In this document: one piece after another, positions 9,868-21,752 of the stretch
How the letters are laid out: every line of letters starts with the position of its first letter
Numbering within the stretch: the first letter of the stretch is position 1
Source: Leptodontidium sp. MPI-SDFR-AT-0119
Taxonomy: Eukaryota > Ascomycota > Leotiomycetes > Helotiales > Leptodontidiaceae
Assembly: GCA_020726505.1 (NCBI GenBank)
Contig: JAHLEZ010000005.1
Location: 1,674,001 to 1,738,000, forward strand
DNA length: 64,000 bases
Direction: 5' to 3'
Notes under the pieces: model-generated
The model's input: only the letters and a program-made list of their open reading frames with translations
What the model was told of the DNA's origin: nothing
Databases searched by the model: none
Position numbers and translations under genes: made by a program

Positions 9868-11534
9868 ATGGGTTCTGTACAAGAATCATGTGCCATCTCG
9901 GCCAAAACTCAAGAGGTGGTTGATGATTATGCGAATTATGTTGCTGGGGGATTCGCTCCCTACCCTGTACGTGTAAATAAATCTTGAGGATATTTGACTA
10001 ATGAAGTACATAGATTGCACTTACTCGAACTCTCAATGCGAAAGCATGGGATGTCGATGGCAAGGAGTATATCGATTTTCTCTCCATGTATGCTGTGGTC
10101 AACATGGGACATTCGCATCCGACGATACTAGCCGCAGCCGTGGAAGCGATGAAAGAAGGAGCGATCGTGAATTTACCATTCCATAATCCAGCGTACGCTA
10201 AACTCGCGAAGAAACTACATCAGGTAGGCTAACTTACTTTGAATCTGGTCTGAATGGCCATGGATGTTGTTGCTGACTCCCACAATAGATGTTCGGCTAT
10301 GACAAGTTTGTAGCTCTTACTAGCGGAGGCGAAGCAGTGGATGCCGCAGTGAAGATTGCTAGGAAATGGGGGTATCAGTCAAAGAAAATCCCGGATGGAA
10401 AATGCCACATCTTGACTGCCGCATCTTGCTATCATGGTGTCACGATCTCCACAGTCTCCTTGGCGAGCACGAAAAGCAATTGTAAGTTGTTACCATCAGA
10501 CCGAGAAAGCTTACTTGTCAAGATAAATCGAAATGCGGGATTACTTGCTAAGTACTCGACAGACTTCGGACCTTTCGTACCTCAGGTTGGATCTGCTTCG
10601 CCGTCTGGAAAGGTGGTGGCTTTTGGTGTGATCGAAGATCTGAGGGAGGCACTTGATGCTGACGGAGAGAACATCGCGGCGTTCATGATAGAACCGATGC
10701 AAGGAGCAGCCGGGTAAGTCTGTAACTCTATTTACTCATTCACATACTAACACCTCCATGAAAGTATGATAACTCCTCCAAAAGACTACTTGAAGGAGGT
10801 AGAAGCGCTTTGCAGGAAACATAATATCCTGTTCATCTGTGATGAAATCCAATGCGGTCTTGGTAGAGCCGGTTCCGACCTTTTCCATCTGAGAGAGGGC
10901 GTTAGACCGGATATGGTGGTTCTTGGAAAAGCACTTTCAGGAAGTTTGTCGCTGATATCTGTTTCGGGAGTTCTACGTACTGAAAACTTCAGGAATGTAT
11001 GCTCTTTCTGGCGTAATGGGAGATAATCGTACCCTGGGACTACTTGATAATTTTGAGTATGTCCCCCTCTGCCGCTTTCACCTCAATTTTTGGGTTGCTA
11101 ATTATGATAGGATCGGTTCCACATTTGCTGCGACACCCGTAGGATGCGCTGCTGCCATCGCAGCACTTGATGTTCTTGTTGATGAGAAGCTCTCGGATAG
11201 AGCTAACGAACTCGGCGCTCTTCTCATCTCAACCCTTGAAGCGGCAAAACTGCCACACATTACCGGGTTTTCAGGAGCAGGTCTTTTCTGGTCGATAGTC
11301 TTCGAGCGAAAGCCTCCGAAAGTTACACCGAGAAGAATTGTGTCATTGCTTGCTCAAAGGGGTGTATTGGTCAGTGCGGCTGGCTTGAATAGGGTTCGCA
11401 TATGTCCGCCTCTAACGATATCTAAAGATGAATTGCTGAAAGGGGCCAAAATGGTAATTGAAGCAATAAGAGACATTGAGGGAATGGGAGAGCTGCCATC
11501 GGAGTCTCTTTTTGATCCAAGACATGGAGGATGA
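9868..11534 (+). CDS. Class III aminotransferase, ornithine aminotransferase-like
   Basis: Seven exons: 9868-9966, 10014-10223, 10289-10481, 10563-10713, 10765-10943, 10993-11056 and 11111-11534, giving 439 residues, the usual length for ornithine aminotransferase. Reaction for the family: PLP-dependent transfer of the delta-amino group of ornithine to 2-oxoglutarate. Visible features: AWDVDGKEYIDFLS and VNMGHSHP near the N-terminus, SGGEAVDAAVKIARKW, AAFMIEPMQGAAG, FICDEIQCGLGRAG (Asp of DE binds the PLP ring) and LGKALSG with the Schiff-base lysine. The intron at 10482-10562 is 81 nt, in frame and stop-free, so unspliced RNA would add 27 residues. It is less conserved than housekeeping Car2-type enzymes, so another omega-aminotransferase role is possible. 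A regulator and transporter lie downstream. Confidence 0.88.
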
Positions 11535-12012
11535 GAAGTCTGGGTTCGACTGGATGTGTCGAGATATCAAACTGCAATAAGCGAATGGAGCCTCTTTCAC
11601 AATTTCTCGATGAATTCAGTACCCGAAAGTGGCTCTTGTACCAGCATTCAATGAAAGACGACTCCGACTTATTGCCAATCACGCCGTTGTTTTGCTTTCC
11701 GTTCGACTTTACCGACCGCAATTAAGAGCCCCCTATTGCTAAATAAATAAAGCTTGCTGAGAGCACTAAATTAGCGAGCTTTCAATGAAGGGCACCCTGT
11801 AGCAGAGGCAAATTCACTAAGCCAGGAAAATGCATGCGGGGATTACAGGGCACCACCAAGCAAGTCTGTTCCATCGGAAACTTCGGTGCTGGCAGAATGC
11901 CGGCTGAAGAGGCGGTGAAAACAAGGGGCGGTCACATGAAAACTCCACCAACCGACAATAACCCATACCTCACACCTCTTCCAAGACCAAACTACACAAC
12001 ATCTACCATACC

Positions 12013-13251
12013 ATGTCTGCAAGGAAGCCTCACAGGAAAAGCCGAAACGGATGCTTGTCCTGCAAAAGTCGCCACATAAAGGTAGAATCTTCCCTCCACT
12101 TGGAGACTATGATTGACACAATGTAGTGTGGAGAAGAACACCCAGTTTGTCAGAACTGCATAGAGTTTGACCTTCAATGTCAATATCCCGACCCATCCAC
12201 TCTCAAAAAGGGGTCGCATCCGTCGTGCGCTGTATGCAATTCCAGGAAAAGTCCTGCCATATCTAGAGCTCCAAGCAGATCCAGGTCACAGGGCCCGGAT
12301 CAAACGGAGAATGATATCAACACATCCGACCTAGAATTGCTACATCATTTTTCAACGTCAACATATCTGACTATGAGCAATGTACCTGCGGAGCAACATA
12401 TATGGCAAACAACTCTCATCCGTCTTGGACTGCGGCACAAATTCTTACTTCGCGGCATCCTGGGCCTGTCGGCCCTTCATCTGGGTCACCTAGCTCATTT
12501 AGAATCATCGCCGGGTTCGATAGACTACATGGTCAAAGCATCGACGCACCAGAACATCGGACTGGGAGATTTCCGTAAAGCTCTAGAGACCATCGACGCC
12601 TCAACATTCGACGCAATCCTAGCATTCTCCTGCGTCGTGCCCATCCATTCCATCGCAGTAGCCTCGGGATCCGCATACCAGCCAGCAAATCCTGATCAAG
12701 ATATTCTCTCGTCGTTCCTGAACTCCCTCTCGCTATTCCGGAGCGTCAACAGCTTGCTCCTACCCTCGCTAGACATCTACACAAGTAGCACCATAAGTCC
12801 CCTTCTGCAAGTCACGACCCAAAAACTTCCAGAGCCATCAAGTTTTCCCGGGATGGACTCTCTCGAGCGTCTCGAGATCGCATGTACCAACTTCTCTACA
12901 TCAACGACATCTTTCCAGAACCAGCTACAAAGGAATATCTTTAGCTCGGCGATAGCTACTCTGAGATCGACGTTTGCTACGACCGTCGACACGACGAGTA
13001 CAGACCGCTTCACGATCGGAGCGGTTCTGATTTGGACAATCTCGGTGTCAGATGAGTATTTCGTGCAGCTGAGTAGGGGTCACCCGAGCGCGTTGGCGAT
13101 TCTTGCGCATTATGCTGTTCTGCTTCATAGACATGACGATGTGTGGTGGCTGCAGGGGTTGGGGTTCTCGCTGCTTGAGAAGATTTGTGCAGAGCTTGGA
13201 GATGAGTGGGCGGAGGTTGTGAGGTGGCCTAGGATGGCTGTGGGTTTATGA
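12013..13251 (+). CDS. Zn2Cys6 transcription factor
   Basis: Two exons, 12013-12081 and 12127-13251, with a 45-nt intron inside the zinc cluster; 397 residues. The N-terminus has basic residues then GCLSCKSRHIKC, followed by a short loop and CQNCIEFDLQCQYP, the six-cysteine binuclear cluster of fungal regulators (residues about 13-44). The rest is a helical domain like the fungal-specific regulators of the Upc2/Ecm22 architecture (LLHHFSTSTYLTM; LLRGILGLSALHLGHLA). The intron splits the cluster right after HIK, a common position in this class. It lies about 480 nt downstream of the aminotransferase and 610 nt from the end of the convergent ABC transporter, so it could regulate either; this is inference. 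Confidence 0.88.
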
Positions 13252-13863
13252 TCAGAATTGAGGTCCTAAATACATGATATTGGGTGATGAAATTATGTAT
13301 GTAATAGAGTCTAATCCATTCTATTCTAAGTGAATAATGACGTTCGCCACTCTCAACTCAAGGACAAACATTGTTTTGGTAGCGCACACCCACGTGACTG
13401 AATACATTTCCTAGTCTCGATATGTTCCATGTGAAGTTTAGGTACCCAGGTACACAGAATTATTACAGCTTGCCATCCTAGTACCATAGTTTCACTTTAA
13501 AATTGACTTTAACGCAAACATATCGCTTAGGCATCATTAAGATACGCCATTGATCTTCCCCGGCTTGTGGTGATCGAGGGGCAACGACTGTCATCGAGAT
13601 TTCCTTATACCATTCAAAAACACACGCTTCGGCTAATTCCAGAAACAAAGTTACTTCTGTTTAGAAATCTAACGCTATCTATCTATAAATCTACGTATAA
13701 GCAAACACAAAAATGGAAGTTCGGAGGGTATCCCACGTCAATCTAGATACAAAACAACAGAGGGGAAAAACATAAAAATCCTTTTAAAAAAATTATCAAC
13801 CTCCTCCTTCACGCCCCAACAATCTGTCCTAGTAACAATTCATCCCATCAAAAAAGTATCCTA
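13252..13863. other. 3' intergenic region between convergent genes
   Basis: Lies between the 3' ends of the Zn2Cys6 factor and the ABC transporter, so it should hold both terminators. AT-rich; no gene seen. No clear poly(A) signal can be assigned with certainty. Confidence 0.4.
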
Positions 13864-16800
13864 CTAGTGAAGCTCCTCAACAAGCTTCGGCGAGAAAATC
13901 TTCAGCACCTTACTCCACTGCTTCGGGACTCTAGCCAGCCAATAAAAGAACAGAGCCGCTCCGGCATTGAAACACACATACACCCACAAGAGCCCCAGAT
14001 TCCTCCACCGCTCGCTGTAGAAAGAATCGAGACTCGCAAGTAGCGGGGTAGTATTTGCGATAGAGCAGTACTGGCACTGCTGAGTGGCCTCGGGATTTGC
14101 AAGAGTGCCTCCAGCTACCTCCATGAAAGCGGTGAGATACTGCGCGCAGGTTTGGCCGGAGGGGGTGTCGAGCGTGATAAGCTCGAGTGGTGAGCAGTGG
14201 ACGGTGGTGTTACCGAGGCCGGTGGAGATGAATGCGCTGATTAGGTAGGTGAATGGCGAGACCCTGTACATGAATTTCCAGAAGCCCGGGAGATCTTCGA
14301 AATGCACGAGGACTCTGAACACAAGTATTAGATTAAAACGGGACTTTGTTGCAGATAATGGATCGAGCGACTTACCCGGAAAATATCAAACTCATGGCAA
14401 ACAATGTGACAGCGATTATGGCTCCTACCTCGGCAGATTGCGCTCCGGCCACAACCTAGATAACAGAAAATCAGACTTAGTTGCTGGTTTCCTTTACTTG
14501 CTATGGAAGAGGGTGGGGGGGTTTCTCCAGGAAGATGGGCTTACCATGCTTGTGAAAGTGACACCAAACATCATGAAAGTCCACATGAGGAAAAACATCA
14601 ACCCGCCACGTTCAACCTCCGTATTCGTCTCTGCTGCGTTGTGCTGGAGACCAATCGGGTAGTACATGCAGATGAAGAGGATCAAGGCAGCAAGTGTATT
14701 CCAAGGGATTTCCACGATGATGTTTCCGATCATGAAAGCTTTCCAGGTGTAGGTCTTTGCTGGCCGTTCTCGCGCTTCGTACAGATCTCGTTGCGTGATG
14801 AAGTTTGGCATCGCTTGGTAGCACATGAAGACTTGGATAACGAGGAGCATGAAGAATGAGAAGATCTGGTTCTGGACACCTTGGAGACTGACAGGTTGGT
14901 TGAGGAACGAGAGACCTAGGAATAGGCTCTGAAAGCATATATTAGTACAAGAATATAACCGAAGAGTCTCAGACTTACTGCCGTGCTGCAAAGACCGATC
15001 TTAGAGTAGATGTAGGAGGGATCTCGCCAGGACTGTTCAAAAGCACGTTTTGTGCACATGGCGAGTTGGACCTGAAAAGGTGCCGCATAAGACTTTGACA
15101 GCGAGGCGTCATTTTTGGTGGAGGGCTTAGATGGAAGTTGTTCCCTCATCTCATCGAGGTGTTTGTTGACGGCCACAAATTCTGGGCTGTCCTTCCATGC
15201 CTGGACCCAATCCCTGTTAGCAGTAGCGCCTGGAGCAGCCCCAATGACCTCAAGCATCCATTCCGCAGGGTTTCGTTCTGGATCACAAGGATCAGCGCCA
15301 CCACTCTCGAAGTAGTCAATAAGAGTCTTTGAGTTATCCCCAATATCTCCAAAGTAGACAGTCTGACCGCCACGTGCCAGCAAGAGAAGACGATCGAAAC
15401 GTTGAAATAAAACAGCCGAAGGTTGATGGATAGTGCACAGAATTGCTTGACCACTGTCTGCAAGCTTTCTGATAAGTGTCAGGATAGACCACGCAGTCTG
15501 AGAATCTAGTCCAGAGGTTGGCTCGTCTAGGAAAAGTAGGAGGTCGGGCTTGGCAACCAACTCAACTCCAATCGTCAGTCGTTTTCGCTGCTCGACGTTC
15601 AAACCTATCACGAAGTTAGAGCCTGTCTGGATACAGAAGTTGAGAAAGATCTTGCCTTCGCCTGGCACACCAACGACTGCTCCTGCATACTTCTCCATCT
15701 CGAGCAGCTTGATAATCTCCTCAACATAGTCCAATTTTTCTTGCCGGGAAACAGTTTCTGGCTGGCGCAACAAGGCGCTGAACTGCAATGCCTCTCGCAC
15801 AGTTGAGGTAAGCAGATGGATGTCTTGCTGTTGAACATAGCCGGTCTGCCTCTGGAATGAATTGGGTCGATCGCGGCCGTTGACTAGAATGTCTCCATGA
15901 ACCACGCCAACTTCATTTCGGTTAGCAAGGGTGTTGAGCAAAGATGTCTTGCCAGCTCCACTGGCTCCCTATTATTGAGTCAGCTAGACTCGAATTAAAA
16001 TTCATTGCAAGACACTCACCATCAGAGCTGTGAGCGTTCCAGGTTTTACCCAGCCGTTGACGTGATCTAAGATGACTCGGTTTTTGCCTTTGATCGCGAT
16101 ATCGTAACAAACATTTTTCCAGTGGAAAATCGCAGTTTGTTGTTGAATTATTGGCTGTGAGTCTGATTTGTCTCCGTCGACAAGTGTAGATGCTGCATTG
16201 ATGCTTCTCGTGTTGCCCCCTTGAGCCTCTTCATCCGCACCTGACTTGGACTTCACGAAGGAGGTATCGCCTCGACGGTAGATCAACACCTCGCCCTTGG
16301 ACTCCTCAAATGTTACCTTCTCAGCCGCGGCCAGATAAGCGGCCATGAAGAACACAATAAAGGCAATCATAATCCCGAAATTCCTGCAGATGATCAGTAT
16401 GTAGGTCATCCATCTCATTGTGCCACAGGAGTAACGCATACCTCCAAATATGGGAGTGGAAATACCCGTATGTCGCGTTGACGTAAGCATCGCCATCGAT
16501 GAATGAAGACCCAGGCGCTCCACCGGCCACAGAGCATGCTCTCTGGGTTCCCGTGGCATTTGCGTACGTTGGGCCGGCCGGAAGGAATTGATAACAAGGA
16601 AATTCTCGCTTGTGGAACTCGTTGGCCATAAGAGCTTCAAATGCGTATGCGATCGGGTTGAGATAATTGAGCCACCGAAGCCAACCCTGCATGCTCCGGA
16701 TCGGCAGAATAAAACCCGTGTAGATAGTGAGCAGCAGGATTAATACCGTCATTGGTGCCACTGCCTGTGAAATTGTCCGGGTCACTTGTCCTGTCAAGCG

Positions 16801-18975
16801 GAAGATCATCGACATCGTCAACGTACAGCTGAAAACGAATATAAGGTAGATAAAGAATGATCCGGCATCTCGTCTCAAATTCGCCATGAAATAGAGTGGA
16901 ACATTGAACGTGATGGTACAGATTATCTTGGAGGGTAGTTCCGTTATCATCGAAGCAATTGCATCTGAGACAGGATGGTAAAATGCGAATGAGACATGCT
17001 TCTCGATGACTGGGCGTGTGACATACAACGGCAAAACCTAACAGGTTAGCTGTTGTTTGGATATGAGACAAGACATTCCGATGGGCTTACCTCAAGAGCA
17101 CTAGTGAGTGCATTGAAAAGAACAGCCACAAATAACAGAGCACCTCTACCGTAAAAACTATCGACTGAATCTGGCAGATCGTAGAAAATGCTTCCAAGAA
17201 CTAGTGATATCAGGAGGTTTGCAAAGATAGTAATAAGGGTGAATGCCATCTCGCCACGGAGTCTTTGGAAGCCACGAGTGATGCAAATTTGAACTTGCAT
17301 CGGCATCGAAAGGGTGTATGGGGACTTTGAGCGACTGCTGAAAAGTTAGCTATTAAGCTCTTAGTATCTGTAAAGGGAGTTGATTGTACGTCAGTGAACC
17401 CTTTTGAGCCTTCCAAGATTTGTTGAACTGATCGAGATGGGGGCCAGCTAGAGGGAAAGCTTCTTCAAAACTCGCAATTTCTTGAAGAAGCCTCATTCGA
17501 TGCTGACTACCGCCCCACCTCTTCGCAAACTCGTCAGGGGTTCGAGGAACCAGGTGCTCAAATCCAGGAGTAACGACTCGTTCATCCGGACTGGTCAATG
17601 AGGTTAAGAAGTCTGCCGTAGTCTGTCGTGGGGGGCAGACATAGCCCATGTCGGTAAAGAATTTCTGGGCTTCATTTGTCTTCCCAAAGAATATTTGACG
17701 GCCCTCGTATAACAGGGCCACGGTGTCGAAAGCCTAAGTAATGTTAACTCTATGTTGTTTTGCGTAGGCCATATTGTCACTTACATCATAAATCTCCTGC
17801 GAGGCTTGGTAGACAGCAACGGCAGTAGTTGCTCCTGTCATATGTGAGGCAAGTCTCAGCGTCTCGACGAACTGGAGTGCTGCTGCACTATCCAAGCCTC
17901 GCGTACTGTTGTCCCAGCATTGCAAAGAGGCCTGAGTAAGCATTACCTCTGCAATACTTACTCTTTTCCGTTCACCTCCACTTACACCTCTGATGAAATC
18001 ATTTCCAATTTGCGTATTGATGGTGTGGGAGAGTCCAAAGACAGCGAGGACAACATCCCGAAGGTGTTCGGCATATCGATGGCGTGAAACCCCAGGCATT
18101 CGGTTATGTGGGGTTCTTGCTTGGGCAGCGAGCATGAGCGTTTGTCCGACAGTCAGACGTGGGAAATGGACATCTGTCTCGGCTTGATATATTAGTTCTC
18201 CGCGATATCGGGACTGCATCATGTCCCGACTTATCCCTAAGATACGGAATTAGAAATTGAACCAATGATATGAACGATGTTTTCCAATTACATACCCTGG
18301 TAGTTGAAACTAGCCTGGTCACTCACGGAGAGGCCATGTGTTTTACCCGCAATTGTCTTGAGAAGAGTCGACACCCCGCTGAATAGCCCATTAGCCCATA
18401 TCACCGTTGATTCGAAGCCATTCAACTTGCCTTCCTGGACGACCAAGGACAATACACATCTCACCAGACTTTATGAGACCGTCAAAATCAGTCAAGATCG
18501 GAACTCGTCGCTTCGGTCTGAAAGATTCCTTGAGTAGGTTGGCGGCATGAAACATGACATTGACGACATCTTTCTGATAGTCTGTATCGCTCCCAAACCC
18601 AAAAACTGCCACATCGCGATAGGCGATACCGGCAGTGCGCTGGGGATATCTCTCAGGATCGCTTCCAACGGTATGGAAGAAATGCTTGGCCCATTCTTCG
18701 GCATCGAACTCTGTTGAGAATGGATCGAGTGCTGGTATTTTGTGGTCGTCAAAGGGATTGACCATAGTCGTGTTGGAGCTTTGGGTTCTTGACATGCCAG
18801 AGAAGACCCGTGCTAGGTTTTGGATGCGGTCTTCGGTTTCGTGAGTGAGCTCCAAACTTTGGGGCCTGCCGTGCGGGTATGGAGGGGTCTCGGAGCCATC
18901 AGAGTGATTGGTTATCCCGTTGGACTCTTTCCAGACACCGTAATCGGGCGTACTGCCATCTTGGTTCGAGGCCAT
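13864..18975 (-). CDS. PDR-type (ABCG full-size) ABC transporter
   Basis: Twelve exons: 18975-18431, 18378-18296, 18236-17785, 17733-17390, 17337-17091, 17037-16442, 16383-16020, 15968-15656, 15604-14979, 14928-14545, 14455-14376, 14314-13864; 1494 residues, typical of yeast Pdr5/Cdr1 relatives. An upstream ATG at 19068 would add 31 residues; 18975 matches the usual start better. Layout is NBD1-TMD1-NBD2-TMD2. NBD1: [12 protein letters not shown], signature [13 protein letters not shown], Walker [18 protein letters not shown]2: [12 protein letters not shown], degenerate signature [29 protein letters not shown] and TIHQPS. The mixed degenerate/canonical sites are normal for PDR pumps. Likely plasma-membrane drug or metabolite efflux. 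The introns at 18430-18379 and 15655-15605 use GC donors (GCAAGT, GCAAGA). Frames are intact throughout. Confidence 0.93.
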
Positions 18976-19879
18976 GATTCCCAGATCTCGGTATCGTAGC
19001 TGGCGGGGGGTCTTGTCGCTCGGGGAGAACACAGGTCGAATGTAATGCAGATAAGAAACAGAAAACATCGTCTGGGAGCTCAGCTGGTTATGTAGGTACC
19101 ACGAAAAAGGATGAAATTAGCGATCCACTGGTAGTTGCATCTCTCAGCCCGGACTCACGGAACTCGAAATACATCATTAGACCCCGCTGTCGCGGACAGG
19201 CCCCTTGCTGAGCCTCCCTTCCCGGAGGAAAAATGAGATGAAGCTCTACATGTGCCCTGGCATTTCCAATCACGGAGCGTCTAGCGATAGCCATAGCGGC
19301 AGCGTGATGACACGAGTGGAGAGATGCCAGATACGCAGGTACGTGATTGCCATTGAAGGAGGTTTGTGGAGTGGGGCAGGTTGTTGTTCGTTCGTCGTTC
19401 ATCGTGCTCGCGTGTCTACGTATTCGCGTAACCGCATTCCTGCAAGGTCGTCAAGCAGCTGACACGTGAAAGGGAATTCATGAGACGAGGCAATAATGGC
19501 TTACAGTATGTTTTAGTGATTAAGATGCTCATTTGTACCATTCCAGCTCATCCAATGTTGACACTTTCCCAAATAAGTTCTTGAATCCATGAAAATGGCA
19601 CGTGATTTCTCCCAAAATTATACCATGTGAAGATCCAGAGATCTTTTGGGGCCCACTAAGTTGACAAGCCAGCGGGCCTGTATATTGATATATCAATATG
19701 ACTATCTTCGTGTTATACTGTAGTAAACCAAAACTTACACTGCATGCCAGCTTCATGAATTCACTCGACGAGGACGAAATGGAGTAAACAAACTCCGATT
19801 CGCAAACACTCAAAAAGTCTAAAAGAAATCTAGATCAACGCTATATTCTAAAGGAGCCCATCATACAATATACACCAGT
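18976..19879. other. Promoter region of the ABC transporter and 3' flank of the next gene
   Basis: No supported gene. Contains a CACGTG-like run (GACACGTGAAA near 19461 and GGCACGTGATT near 19598). These E-box-like sites may be chance; no regulator can be named from the sequence. Confidence 0.35.
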
Positions 19880-20653
19880 CTAATAAGTCAACGTGACCAT
19901 CTTCCCATGCCACTTCGACCCATCTCCCTTGACGCATTCCTCCACAATCCACAATCCAACATCTTCCCGATGAATCACATACCCAACCGCCACATCCTCA
20001 GCCTTCCGCTTCTCGGGCGACGCACCTGGAGTTTCAGTCGAAACCCGGATCTTCTGTAGCCCTTTGCTCTCGCCATCCCACAGGAAACTAGGTCTGATCA
20101 TGACCCATTTGCGCGTCCTTCCCTCACCGTGAATCATCAGATCTTCCATCTTCTTCTTGTCCTTGTGAGGAACACTGAGCATCCAGTGATACATCGGCAT
20201 CATCGCGATCGGGATATCACGTCCCTTCTCACTGATTCCTGTCGTGCTGAGGAGGACGAATTCCGGTCCGCCGTTAGGGATCTGGACTGTTGTCTCGGCC
20301 TCAAGTTGAGCAAGAGCAGAGAGAATGGCTTTCGTACCGTCCGCACAGATCGTAGGATCCTTGGATGTGAAACCTAGACCCGAAAGTTCGATGACCATCC
20401 CGATTGCTGAGACGACAATATCGACGACTCGGTTGTTGAAAGTGAGAGTTGACTTGATGGCCGCGATGTCGCGGATGTCGCCTTTGACGATGTGCAGATT
20501 GGGATATTGCGATGAAAGATCTGCGAGCTTTGATGGGGTTCGGGCGAGGACATTGACGCTGTTCCCGGCTTTGAGAGCGAGTTTGAGACTTGCGAGTCCG
20601 GTTCCACCAGTTGCACCGAAGATGGCGACGTTTTTTTGCGTGGAGGTTGACAT
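19880..20653 (-). CDS. NAD(P)-binding NmrA/SDR-like protein
   Basis: Single exon of 257 residues. The N-terminus has a Rossmann dinucleotide motif, VAIFGATGGTGLASLKLA, with the GxxGxxG pattern of atypical short-chain dehydrogenases. Then comes the second beta strand with NVLARTPSKL (Arg typical of NADP preference), LHIVKGDIRD, and VVSAIGM. No YxxxK catalytic pair is evident, as in NmrA-like redox sensors, so it may be a reductase or a sensor. No signal peptide or membrane segment. It sits between the ABC transporter and the JEN1-like transporter on the same strand. Family is secure; the substrate is not known. Confidence 0.85.
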   Translation of the reverse strand: MSTSTQKNVAIFGATGGTGLASLKLALKAGNSVNVLARTPSKLADLSSQYPNLHIVKGDIRDIAAIKSTLTFNNRVVDIVVSAIGMVIELSGLGFTSKDPTICADGTKAILSALAQLEAETTVQIPNGGPEFVLLSTTGISEKGRDIPIAMMPMYHWMLSVPHKDKKKMEDLMIHGEGRTRKWVMIRPSFLWDGESKGLQKIRVSTETPGASPEKRKAEDVAVGYVIHREDVGLWIVEECVKGDGSKWHGKMVTLTY

Positions 20654-21752
20654 TTTTAGTGTTGGTTGATTGTCAGAAGGATGCGGCAGTTTTTCTTTGC
20701 GATAAGTATGGAATAGGATGGCTTGAAATGCGAGTTTGAAACTGGAGATATGATCGAGGATTGATGAAGTAAATGAATTGGCTGGAGTATGAAGGATGAA
20801 AAAGAGAAGGAACCACTTGGTCTATATATCTTCATCTGAATACCGGTATGCTCTCTGATGATCCTCATGCCTGTACCTGCCTGTGCCTGCCTGAACATTG
20901 GGCGCCTCGTAACATCACAATGATTAGCCCGGCGGCGCATTTCCATGAAGCTCAACTACCCATGCCCCAAGACAGTAGTAGAAGCGATCTGCCTACGCAA
21001 AACTGTACGTACACGTACGAGAGAGGCTGGATCAACAGCGCTGGATGTTGATTCGGCCGAGATGCACCATGAAACCCGCAATTCCCTGAACAACTCAACT
21101 TCTCATTCGGCACAACAAACCATGAGATAACCCAGAGAGCAACGAAGCAAGATGGCTGAGCATGAAGCCTTACGGCCGAAAAGATATATCGGTACCACTT
21201 GGTATCTCAATCAGGAGAACTGACGAAGTTGCAATTGTTGGGAAGGAGTCGGGTCTTCAATTGTGAGAGGTCAATCGAGAGGGCGGGCCGCCATGCCTGA
21301 TTAGGGGTTCTGATCGGGATGATATTGGCCCGGTCACGTGCCGATCGGGAAGATACAATGATGTTTCGAGCGCCACCGAGCTCAGCCTTATTTTGTTTCC
21401 GTTCACCAAGTCATTCATTATTACATGATGGAACTGGTCCCCAAGAACTTCGACTCCCAAACGAAGTAATCGATTACTGGAAGACTTTAGGGAAATTTTA
21501 TTTCAGGGGGAGAATTCGGGCTTGGCATCTGCAGACTGTAGGTGACCCGACGTTCAATTCTCAAGCGTAGGTGCGACAAGAGGATTTAGTATTTACAGGT
21601 CACAGAAATGGTAAGACGATTTTTGTTTTGAACTCTTTTCTCCGTTAAGGAACACAGCATCGCTGCACAAAGCTCACAAGTCTCTCAGTAATCCAATCTG
21701 TTCGTTTACTCCCTGATCCTCTGATCCTCAGGTGCCTCTTGTGCTGAGCAAC
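20654..21752. other. Intergenic stretch
   Basis: Promoter and leader of the NAD(P)-binding gene on one side and 3' flank of the carboxylate transporter on the other. Short open frames show no family resemblance. A TATATA-like run lies near 20821. Confidence 0.35.
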
